A program made the position numbers and the translations under genes. Below the pieces are notes generated by a model. That model worked only from the letters and a program-made list of their open reading frames with translations, was not told the DNA's origin and ran no database searches. Shown here one piece after another: positions 57,157 to 64,000 of a stretch of DNA of 64,000 nucleotides. The number at the start of each line of letters is the position of its first letter. The stretch's first letter is position 1. Source of the stretch: Xanthomonas vesicatoria ATCC 35937 (GTDB lineage Bacteria > Pseudomonadota > Gammaproteobacteria > Xanthomonadales > Xanthomonadaceae); the NCBI RefSeq assembly GCF_001908725.1, contig NZ_CP018725.1, positions 1,364,001-1,428,000 of the forward strand. Reading direction: 5' to 3'.

Positions 57157-57467
57157 TGCCAGTGCGTCGCTTGCCCGAGCGACGCGTTCGGTTCTTGCTG
57201 CGCGAATGGGGAACGCCCTTCCCCGCTTACGCAAACAGGGATCGCTTGTTGATCCGCCAGTGGACGTTGCTATCTCTTTCCGCAGGCGGGGATTGCTCTT
57301 CCTTCTCCCACAAGCGGCCGCCGCGCTTTCCTTCTCCCGCAAGCGGGCAGTGCTCCTCCTTCTCCCGCAAGCGGGAGAAGGTGCCCGCAGGGCGGATGAG
57401 GGCAGAACACAAACACCGGCGCCTGCCATCCACCCGCACCACCGGCTCCACCTACATCGAGACCCTC
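57157..57467. repeat. Gap between nixK and nixL with extragenic palindromes
   Basis: 311 bp without a gene. It contains three related CTTCTCCC units (57302-57309, 57330-57338 and the full hairpin CTTCTCCCGC/GCGGGAGAAG at 57359-57380) followed by GGTGCCCGCAGGGCGGATGAGGG (57380-57402). This is the third REP locus within the cluster. Confidence 0.7.
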
Positions 57468-59303
57468 ATGCTGCGTACCACTCTTGCTCCCCTGGTTCTG
57501 GCCCTGGCGCTCGCGCTGCCCGCCGCTGCCGCCACGTCCGATTCCTGGCCCACCTTCGGCACCCAGGGCACGCAGTTCGTGCGCGACGGCAAGCCGTATC
57601 AGATCTTGTCCGGCGCCATCCATTTTCAGCGCATTCCACGCGCGTACTGGAAGGACCGCCTGCAGAAGGCACGTGCGCTCGGCTTGAACACGGTGGAAAC
57701 CTACGTGTTCTGGAACCTGGTCGAACCGCAGCAAGGCCAGTTCGATTTCTCCGCCAACAACGACGTCGCCGCCTTCGTCAGGGAGGCCGCCGCGCAAGGC
57801 CTCAACGTGATCCTGCGCCCCGGCCCCTACGCCTGCGCCGAATGGGAAGCCGGCGGGTATCCGGCGTGGCTGTTCGGAAAGGACAACATCCGCGTACGTA
57901 GCCGCGACCCGCGCTTTCTGGCCGCCAGCCAGGCCTACCTGGATGCGGTGGCAAAACAGGTGCAACCGCTGCTCAACCACAACGGCGGCCCGATCATCGC
58001 GGTGCAGGTGGAGAACGAATACGGCTCATACGACGACGACCACGCTTACATGGCCGACAACCGCGCCATGTTCGTCAAGGCAGGCTTCGACAAGGCGCTG
58101 CTGTTCACCTCCGACGGTGCCGACATGCTTGCCAACGGCACGCTACCCGGCACCCTGGCAGTGGTGAATTTTGCGCCAGGCGAAGCCAAGAGCGCGTTCG
58201 ACAAGCTGATCAAGTTCCGCCCCGAGCAACCGCGCATGGTCGGTGAATACTGGGCCGGCTGGTTCGATCATTGGGGCACGCCGCACGCCAGCACCGATGC
58301 CAAGCAACAGACCGAAGAACTGGAATGGATCCTGCGCCAGGGCCATTCGGCCAATCTCTACATGTTCATCGGCGGCACCAGCTTCGGCTTCATGAATGGC
58401 GCCAATTTCCAGGGCAATCCCAGCGACCATTACGCACCGCAGACCACCAGCTACGATTACGACGCCATCCTCGACGAAGCCGGTCATCCCACGCCCAAGT
58501 TCGCGCTGATGCGCGATGCCATTGCCCGCGTTACCGGCACGCAGCCGCCCGCGTTGCCGGCACCGATCGCGATGGCCGCACTACCGGACACCCAACTGCG
58601 CGAGTCCGCATCGCTATGGGACAACCTGCCCGCCCCGATCGCCATCGACACCCCGCAGCCGATGGAGCACTTCGGCCAGGACTACGGCTACATCCTCTAC
58701 CGCACCACCATCACGGGTCCGCGCAAGGGGTCGCTGTATCTGGGCGAGGTGCGCGATGTAGCACGCGTCTATGTCGATCAGAAGCCGGTCGGTAGCGTCG
58801 AACGCCGGCTGCAGCAGGTCGCCACCGACGTGGACATTCCGGCTGGCCAACACACCCTGGATGTCCTGGTCGAAAACAGCGGCCGCATCAACTACGGCCC
58901 GCGCATGGCCGATGGCCGCGCCGGCCTGGTCGACCCGGTGTTGCTGGGCAACCAACAGCTCACCGGCTGGCAGGCCTTCCCGCTGCCGATGCGCTCACCC
59001 GACAGCCTCCGCGGCTGGACCCGCAAGGCCGTTCAAGGCCCTGCGTTCCACCGCGGCAACCTGCGCATCGGCACCCCCACCGACACCTATCTGGACATGC
59101 GCGCCTTCGGCAAAGGCATCGCCTGGGCCAACGGCGTGAATCTGGGCCGCCACTGGTCCATCGGCCCGCAGGCTGCGCTGTATTTCCCGGCGCCGTTCCA
59201 GCGCAAGGGCGATAACAGCGTGGTGGTGTTCGACCTGGACAGCGTAGCGGCGCCACGCGTGTCGGGCCTGCGTCAGCAAGTCTGGGTCCAACCGTCGAAG
59301 TGA
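57468..59303 (+). CDS. nixL: GH35 beta-galactosidase
   Basis: 611 residues; signal peptide APLVLALALALPAAA. GH35 catalytic residues: acid/base E184 in IIAVQVENEYGSY and nucleophile E260 in RMVGEYWAGWFDHWG; conserved VETYVFWNLVEPQQGQFDF and NVILRPGPYACAEWEAGGYPAWLF. C-terminal beta-sandwich domains end at VWVQPSK. It should remove beta-galactose, as in Lewis-a antennae of complex plant N-glycans. Last gene of the cluster, convergent with the effector gene 24 bp away. Confidence 0.92.
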   Translation: MLRTTLAPLVLALALALPAAAATSDSWPTFGTQGTQFVRDGKPYQILSGAIHFQRIPRAYWKDRLQKARALGLNTVETYVFWNLVEPQQGQFDFSANNDVAAFVREAAAQGLNVILRPGPYACAEWEAGGYPAWLFGKDNIRVRSRDPRFLAASQAYLDAVAKQVQPLLNHNGGPIIAVQVENEYGSYDDDHAYMADNRAMFVKAGFDKALLFTSDGADMLANGTLPGTLAVVNFAPGEAKSAFDKLIKFRPEQPRMVGEYWAGWFDHWGTPHASTDAKQQTEELEWILRQGHSANLYMFIGGTSFGFMNGANFQGNPSDHYAPQTTSYDYDAILDEAGHPTPKFALMRDAIARVTGTQPPALPAPIAMAALPDTQLRESASLWDNLPAPIAIDTPQPMEHFGQDYGYILYRTTITGPRKGSLYLGEVRDVARVYVDQKPVGSVERRLQQVATDVDIPAGQHTLDVLVENSGRINYGPRMADGRAGLVDPVLLGNQQLTGWQAFPLPMRSPDSLRGWTRKAVQGPAFHRGNLRIGTPTDTYLDMRAFGKGIAWANGVNLGRHWSIGPQAALYFPAPFQRKGDNSVVVFDLDSVAAPRVSGLRQQVWVQPSK

Positions 59304-59327
59304 AGCCTGATGCGTGCGCGCCGCATG

Positions 59328-62027
59328 TCAATCCGATGATCGGGCCACGGCAGTGACTGTGGCACTGGTGGCGCGCTCACGGATGTGCGCTGCCTGCACC
59401 TCGGTCTGCAGCAAGGTGCCACGCATGTCCGTAGCGTGCTTCCGGGCCTGCTTCATGCAGAAATGTGCAAAACCCGCACTGCCCGGGCGGGCAGTCACTG
59501 CATTGGATGTCAGCACGCCGACCAAGCGCTGTTGCAACCTTGGCATTCTGCTCATTGCAAAGCGGTTTTTCCTAGCGTCCGAACTGGCTGCCTCTTCTGC
59601 CGCCATACTCAGCTCCTCCAGCATCAGGTTGATGGTGCGCAGCTGCATTTCGTCGCGTTCGCGCGTTTCCTGCAACTGCGCAATTAGGCTTGCCGATGCA
59701 TGCTCAGCGGCGGCGGCGTGCATTGGCTCTGCGGCAGAGGCCGCAGCACTGCGAATCGTCTGTACCGGCAAATGTGGACGCATCTTGAGTTTGGCGGCAA
59801 GGTACGTTTGCTGCATTTCAAGGCAGCATTGCATGTAGTCGATCTGCGGTTTGAGCGATGCGGGCGCCTGCAGCCACTGCTCAAGCGCTGTCTCGGTCAG
59901 CGTGTCGGAATGTTTTGCATAGCTCCGCGCAGCTTTCTTTCCGGCCTGCCGTGCCTTCCCGGTCAGCATTGCGCGCCCGTAGGTGGCCGCTGCAAACAGC
60001 GTTGCATTGACGCGCTTGCTGAGTGAGGCGCCCGGCGCCGCTTCACGTGCCGCCGCACGCTCTTCGTTGGAACGCGGCGTGCTGCGGTAACGTTTATTCG
60101 TACCGTCGGCGCAGGTCTGCAACAGCGTTTCCAGCGCCTTTTCCTGGCCGTCGACACAGGCAAACAGCGCGCTGCGTAATTCAAATCCATGCTGTGCAAC
60201 GGCGGCAGCCCTCGCGTTGGCGACCGAGGCACCGGCAACAGTGGATGCATCGTCCGCGATATCCATTCGGTCGGCGGCCGCCCCATCGACGATGGTCGGT
60301 TCACCATGGTCATGCACTGTAGAACTGCCAGCGCGTTCGGCGATGGTGTCTACTGCAATGCCTTCGGCTGCGCCGCGATCTGTCGCAACCCGCTGTGACG
60401 CGACCTGCTGCCCGTCACGCACTAGGCCCTGCGGATTGCGACGCTTGAGGTCTGGATACGCTGGCGCGGGCGCATCGGGTGTGTGCAGAAGATCTGCTAC
60501 TGCAAGCAGTGTCCGGTCCACGCCGGACATGTCTTCGTCCTGGTACCTGCGATAGCGCTTCTGCTTGCCGTGCGCTAGTAGGAATTGATGCCCGCCGATT
60601 CCCATCGTGGCTGCGCCCAACAGGCCGGCACCGACGATCAATCCGGTGCCCACCGGCCCGGTCACGGCGGCGGCACCAAGCAGCACCGCCACGCCGACTC
60701 CGGCCTTGGTCAGGGTACTGGCCGTGTAGGTGGCGCCGCCGACCACGAACGCCTTGTTCCAGTCATTGAAACTGCCGGCGAAGCCGCTGCGCTGGGCCAG
60801 TTTGACGCTCAGAAAGTGCTGGTAACGTTGCGCGCCTGGGCTCAGGTCACCAGGCTCAAGGCGCTGTAGGAAGTCTGTGACGCGTGCCATATCGACAACC
60901 ACGCGGGTTTTCTCTTTGCGCGATTGGCGCAGGAACGTGGCCCCCAGGGCGGTGGCCGCCACGCTTGCCAGCGGCGCAAGCACGAACGTGCCGGCAATGC
61001 CGGCAACCGACGCAGCGCCTGCAGCCGCGGCGCTGTGGCTGATCAAACCTGCGGCATTGGTGCTGTTGGCGCCGATCGCAAGCCCACCTTCGATGGCGAT
61101 CTCGCTGGCTGCCTTGGTAAAGATCACGCTGGCTGACCCCATCGAAGTCACAGCAATGGCGCCGTCGCGTGCATTGCGCTGCTGCTGATAGGTAACCGTC
61201 TCGATTGCCTCGTCCAGCGCATGCATGTGTGCGCTCGCAACGACTGCATATGGGCTGGTTTCCATTGCCGGTGCGAGCGCCTCCCGCTCTGCCTGGAGTT
61301 GGCGTTCGCGTCGTCGCAATGTACTGCGCTGCTCGGCGACTTCGCGGGTCTCCTTGTAAGCGGCATAGATCGCAAGGCTTGACAGCGGTAGCATGACGCC
61401 GCTGATGCCCAGAGTCATTGCCAGCTCGAACGTCCCTCCCGGCGCACCCTCCTCGGCCAGTGTATGCAGGACGCTTTCCTTGGCTGCATGACCGACGGCG
61501 TGCGGATCTTCCGCATGCACCGCACCGGCAGTGGACGTGGTGTGCTGCCCGTCCAGCGTCGGCAGCTGATCGGAAGACGAGTGTTCGGGCGCTCCTGTCG
61601 GCGCCGAACCCTGCCAATGGTGCCCGGCCTCCGGCAGCGGCGCATGATCGGCCGGAGGATGCTCGGGCGGATGCGTGGATTGCTCGGCTTCCGGCGCGTG
61701 CTCTGGTTCGCCACGCTTCGGGATTTCATTGAGCAGCTCGGCGGTCTTGTCTGCGGTGCCGTGCAGGGGATCGGCAAGATATTTGGCCACGACGAATGCG
61801 TCGTAAAGCGCCTCCACCTCCTGGATTTCGGCATTGGCATCTCCGCCATGATGTCGCCTTGGGGCTGCGTCGGCGCTGGAGCGTCGCTGGAATCGCCGCC
61901 CCAGCAACCCTTTCAAACCCAGCGGCCAGCCTTGATCAGCTGCCGCCGCTTGCGAGGGAACCGGTGTTTCGGTGGTCGAGGGCTCGAGCGAATGCGCAGC
62001 ACGTCCAGCGGGTTGATGGATACGCAT
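59328..62027 (-). CDS. xopK: Type III effector, probable XopK
   Basis: 899 residues, no Sec signal. The first ~60 residues are rich in Ser, Pro, Ala and Gln with few acidic residues, as in type III secretion signals; 100-180 is His/Pro/Glu-rich and probably disordered. Hydrophobic stretches lie at about 200-224, 337-365 and 442-478, with a coiled-coil segment (224-252). A PIP box and -10 box precede it, so HrpX should switch it on. The XopK name rests on size and on remembered gene order beside the nix cluster in X. citri, not on a domain match. XopK of X. oryzae was reported as a ubiquitin ligase. ATG 62027 fits the promoter; the frame is open back to 62138. Confidence 0.65.
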   Translation of the reverse strand: MRIHQPAGRAAHSLEPSTTETPVPSQAAAADQGWPLGLKGLLGRRFQRRSSADAAPRRHHGGDANAEIQEVEALYDAFVVAKYLADPLHGTADKTAELLNEIPKRGEPEHAPEAEQSTHPPEHPPADHAPLPEAGHHWQGSAPTGAPEHSSSDQLPTLDGQHTTSTAGAVHAEDPHAVGHAAKESVLHTLAEEGAPGGTFELAMTLGISGVMLPLSSLAIYAAYKETREVAEQRSTLRRRERQLQAEREALAPAMETSPYAVVASAHMHALDEAIETVTYQQQRNARDGAIAVTSMGSASVIFTKAASEIAIEGGLAIGANSTNAAGLISHSAAAAGAASVAGIAGTFVLAPLASVAATALGATFLRQSRKEKTRVVVDMARVTDFLQRLEPGDLSPGAQRYQHFLSVKLAQRSGFAGSFNDWNKAFVVGGATYTASTLTKAGVGVAVLLGAAAVTGPVGTGLIVGAGLLGAATMGIGGHQFLLAHGKQKRYRRYQDEDMSGVDRTLLAVADLLHTPDAPAPAYPDLKRRNPQGLVRDGQQVASQRVATDRGAAEGIAVDTIAERAGSSTVHDHGEPTIVDGAAADRMDIADDASTVAGASVANARAAAVAQHGFELRSALFACVDGQEKALETLLQTCADGTNKRYRSTPRSNEERAAAREAAPGASLSKRVNATLFAAATYGRAMLTGKARQAGKKAARSYAKHSDTLTETALEQWLQAPASLKPQIDYMQCCLEMQQTYLAAKLKMRPHLPVQTIRSAAASAAEPMHAAAAEHASASLIAQLQETRERDEMQLRTINLMLEELSMAAEEAASSDARKNRFAMSRMPRLQQRLVGVLTSNAVTARPGSAGFAHFCMKQARKHATDMRGTLLQTEVQAAHIRERATSATVTAVARSSD

Positions 62028-62314
62028 GAGCAAGCACCAATGGCTGTAGTGCGGCGATGGTGCGCCCGTCTTTCCCGGCAATCTGTAGTGCCACGAAAGC
62101 GCTGTTCTCGAAACGAACCATCGAGCCGGACCCAGCACGGCCAGTCAGTGAGGAGATAGACGATGCCATCGTGGGCTGGATCACGCAAAAGGCCATCGTG
62201 CAACACGTGATTCAGACCGCACACATCGTGCGACAACGCCCATACCCATGCCAATGCAGGGTTACCCATGCTAGCTAGCAAGGCGTCCGCAACAGGAGTC
62301 CCGATCAGTGACAC
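61992..62314 (-). pseudogene. Possible frameshifted small gene overlapping the effector promoter
   Basis: One frame from GTG 62314 reads protein-like for about 60 codons (SLIGTPVADALLASMG to YLLTDWPCWV). The frame shifted by one nucleotide then looks coding (MVRFENSAFVALQIAGKDGR, IAALQPLVLAHAYPS). Joined, they would form a protein of about 100 residues needing one frameshift near 62125-62135. I recognise no family. It may be a decayed gene through which the PIP box now runs, or chance. Confidence 0.3.
62057..62117 (-). promoter_or_regulatory. PIP box and -10 box of the effector gene
   Basis: On the minus strand TTCGT (62113-62117), 15 bp, TTCGT (62093-62097) is a perfect plant-inducible-promoter box (TTCGB-N15-TTCGB) bound by HrpX. 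Exactly 30 bp downstream is CACCAT (62057-62062), which fits the YANNNT -10 box at its canonical distance. Transcription would start near 62050, about 25 nt before the ATG. Confidence 0.88.
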
Positions 62315-62879
62315 GTCACCGAATCTATCGCCATCTATGATCGAGTCCGATTGTCAGATGTGGCTGGACGTACCACTGCCAGCAGCGCGATGGCTTCTCA
62401 CTGCCAAACATCAAGCGCGACACACCCACCCAAACGCCGTTCGAAGCTATCCGAAGGCTCAAAGCCTTCATCGGTTCGACGCTGTGCAGAGCGGAGACTG
62501 AGTTGAGGCAGTCACACCATTGCGCGCCTCCTCGCCCTCCCTTACATGGGTTCGCATCGCGATGCAACATGCGTCGCTGGCCGCAGCCGGAGCTCGATTA
62601 TGCTTCAGGAGTGGCTAAAAACGTGGCGAGCGGACGTCAGGTGAACGCTGACGGCGCGGAGCAGCCGCGATGTGCGCGTGGTAAACACGGATTTCTAGCA
62701 TAAACCGCGCCCGCATGAGAGCAGGGCAGTCGTTTTTGTTAGCTGCTCTAAGTTGGAAGCTGGTGACTGGATAACACGCATTGCACGTCGCCCCTGGCCA
62801 CAGACCACGCACAGCGGATGGCCACGCGCGACGTTTGTTGAACCAGTCTCGTCAACGCATCAACTGCAGGTCTCTGTCC
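62315..62879. other. Gene-free region between the divergent effector genes
   Basis: 565 bp with no convincing gene and visibly lower G+C than most of the window. I looked for a PIP box serving the kinase-like gene and found none on the plus strand; near 62468 and 62484 only short TTC-containing pieces with the wrong spacing occur. Confidence 0.45.
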
Positions 62880-64000
62880 ATGAAAAAAATCCCGGACACG
62901 CTCTCTGCTTCTACATCTTCCATGTACTCGGAAATAGAGCAGGACAAAGCCACAATTGATCGGACACCCGAGTATCACCAGCTCACCCATCCGGTCCCGG
63001 ATCATGCGCTTAACCTTCTGGAAAAAAGATCAAGCAGAATCGGCGAGACCTCCCGCGCAGGTAAGAACTTGAGCGTAAAGCCTTCATCCACGCTAGAGCA
63101 TTTGCGCACATCCATGCATCGCTCGCGGTCCAGCGACGCCCTCTCAGCGGAACCAGGCTCAGAACTCTACCGCACGCCGAGGGGCAGCCCGCGTCTCCGA
63201 CGCTGGCCTCGCTGCTGGATCAGCCCACACCGCGATCGCACTCTTCAGAGCAAGCGGCATCCAATGCCTTCGACAATTTGCAAATGGAAAGAGAGCGAGT
63301 ACGAGACACGCGTTACTTTCGTCAGGAGGTTGCGCTCAGTCCTCGGATGCTCAGATCAATCACCTACAAATCCCAGCGCCCGGAACTGATCAAGAGACTG
63401 GAGGCGTTGAAACCTGGTGCGATGGAAATCGAGGATGGCTTCCTGCCAGTGCAGTTGGAAGCGGTTTACGAAGGCGAACCTTTATCCTTGCACGACATGA
63501 AGCCGATTGGCAGTGGTAAGGCCGGATCGGCCTATGTCGTCCGGCTGGCCAACGAGTTTGAGCGTGCTGGTGAGAAGTGCGGGCGGGACTTCGTCTTCAA
63601 AGCGATGTTATGCACGGATCCCGATAACATGATGCCCGGCCGCTTGAAACACTTGCTTGTCCAGGGCACCGACCTTCCGAAGGAGCTGGTCTCGTTGGAA
63701 AAGGCCAGTATCTATAAGGAATACGAGATGGCCGCCTCTTTGGATGCGGGCTCTTGCGTGATACGCGCGTACGGTCTAGTACAGATGAACGATGTGTTCG
63801 GAATACTCCTAGAAAAGATTGAGGGCATCACTGTCCGCGACCTCATCGTTCATGCAAGCGCGGCATTGAAGCAAAGCAAGATCACTGCGTCGGAATATCT
63901 CGACTTGGCGCGGCAACTCATGGCCGATGTCCTGATCGCCGTCTCCTGTTGTGAAGACGCCAACGCCAAGGGATTCGTGGTGCTGGCCAAGCGCGGGGTA
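62880..64000 (+). pseudogene. Kinase-fold type III effector candidate (XopAU-like), frameshifted and cut by window end
   Basis: From ATG 62880 the frame reads a Ser/Thr-rich, type III-signal-like N-terminus (MKKIPDTLSASTSSMYSE...) to about SELYRTP at 63178, then turns into Arg/Trp-rich nonsense ending at 63389. The minus-one frame (open 63065-64000) continues sensibly from GQPASPTLASLLDQP through a protein-kinase N-lobe: glycine loop IGSGKAGSAYVV, FVFKAML (ATP-binding Lys), YKEYEMAASL (helix C Glu) and hinge FGILLEKIEG. The window ends at AKRGV, just where HRD would be expected. One missing G in the GGGG at 63181-63184 explains everything. It resembles the kinase effector XopAU. A shorter product from ATG 63284 would keep the kinase part. 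Confidence 0.6.

Noticed and set aside
63170..63190. Programmed minus-one frameshift in the kinase-like gene
   Set aside because: The zero-frame sequence around GAGGGGC is not an X-XXY-YYZ heptamer and no strong downstream stem was seen; a one-base deletion is simpler.

Overview
The window reads as chromosomal DNA of a plant-associated Xanthomonas: high G+C throughout, TonB-dependent receptors with large plant-glycan hydrolases, a HrpX-type PIP promoter in front of a type III effector gene, and a gene order I associate with the X. citri / X. campestris group. The species cannot be fixed from the sequence alone. I found no tRNA, rRNA, CRISPR array, intact insertion sequence or prophage.

Region 1 (1-13.8 kb) is housekeeping. 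A secreted alpha/beta hydrolase is followed by the leftward metX-metB-hom operon, whose genes overlap by 4 bp and which is preceded by a SAM-I riboswitch. Next come an M23 peptidase, prfC, a TrhA/hemolysin III protein, an AsmA-like protein, a leftward mtgA-glycosyltransferase-CBS operon and hslO.

Region 2 (13.9-26.2 kb) is surface and lipid metabolism. It holds a putative outer-membrane protein, a TonB-dependent receptor, a TetR regulator divergent from an alpha/beta hydrolase-fadE operon with a near-ideal operator palindrome, a DUF1304 protein, an ADP/ATP-translocase-like carrier and a beta-lactamase-fold hydrolase.

Region 3 (26.9-38.0 kb) is mostly leftward: a histone H1-like Lys/Ala repeat protein with a long leader, gcvT-gcvH, an SPFH-NfeD pair, mazG-ynfA and nudE-cysQ. 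Rightward bioA-rsmE and leftward glk follow.

Region 4 (38.0-59.3 kb) is the plant N-glycan degradation locus. A TonB-dependent receptor is followed by eight exported glycoside hydrolases in the order GH29, GH18, GH20, GH2, GH3, GH125, GH92, GH35, which matches nixE-nixL of X. campestris. Two LacI-type palindromes of the NagR class lie between glk and the receptor gene. This suggests that glucokinase, uptake and glycan trimming are controlled together by N-acetylglucosamine. Repetitive extragenic palindromes sit in three of the gaps between hydrolase genes.

Region 5 (59.3-64.0 kb) is a virulence segment. A leftward 899-residue protein, probably the effector XopK, has a perfect PIP box and a correctly spaced -10 box. 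Facing away from it is a kinase-fold effector candidate (XopAU-like) whose reading frame is broken once near 63.18 kb and which runs off the window end.
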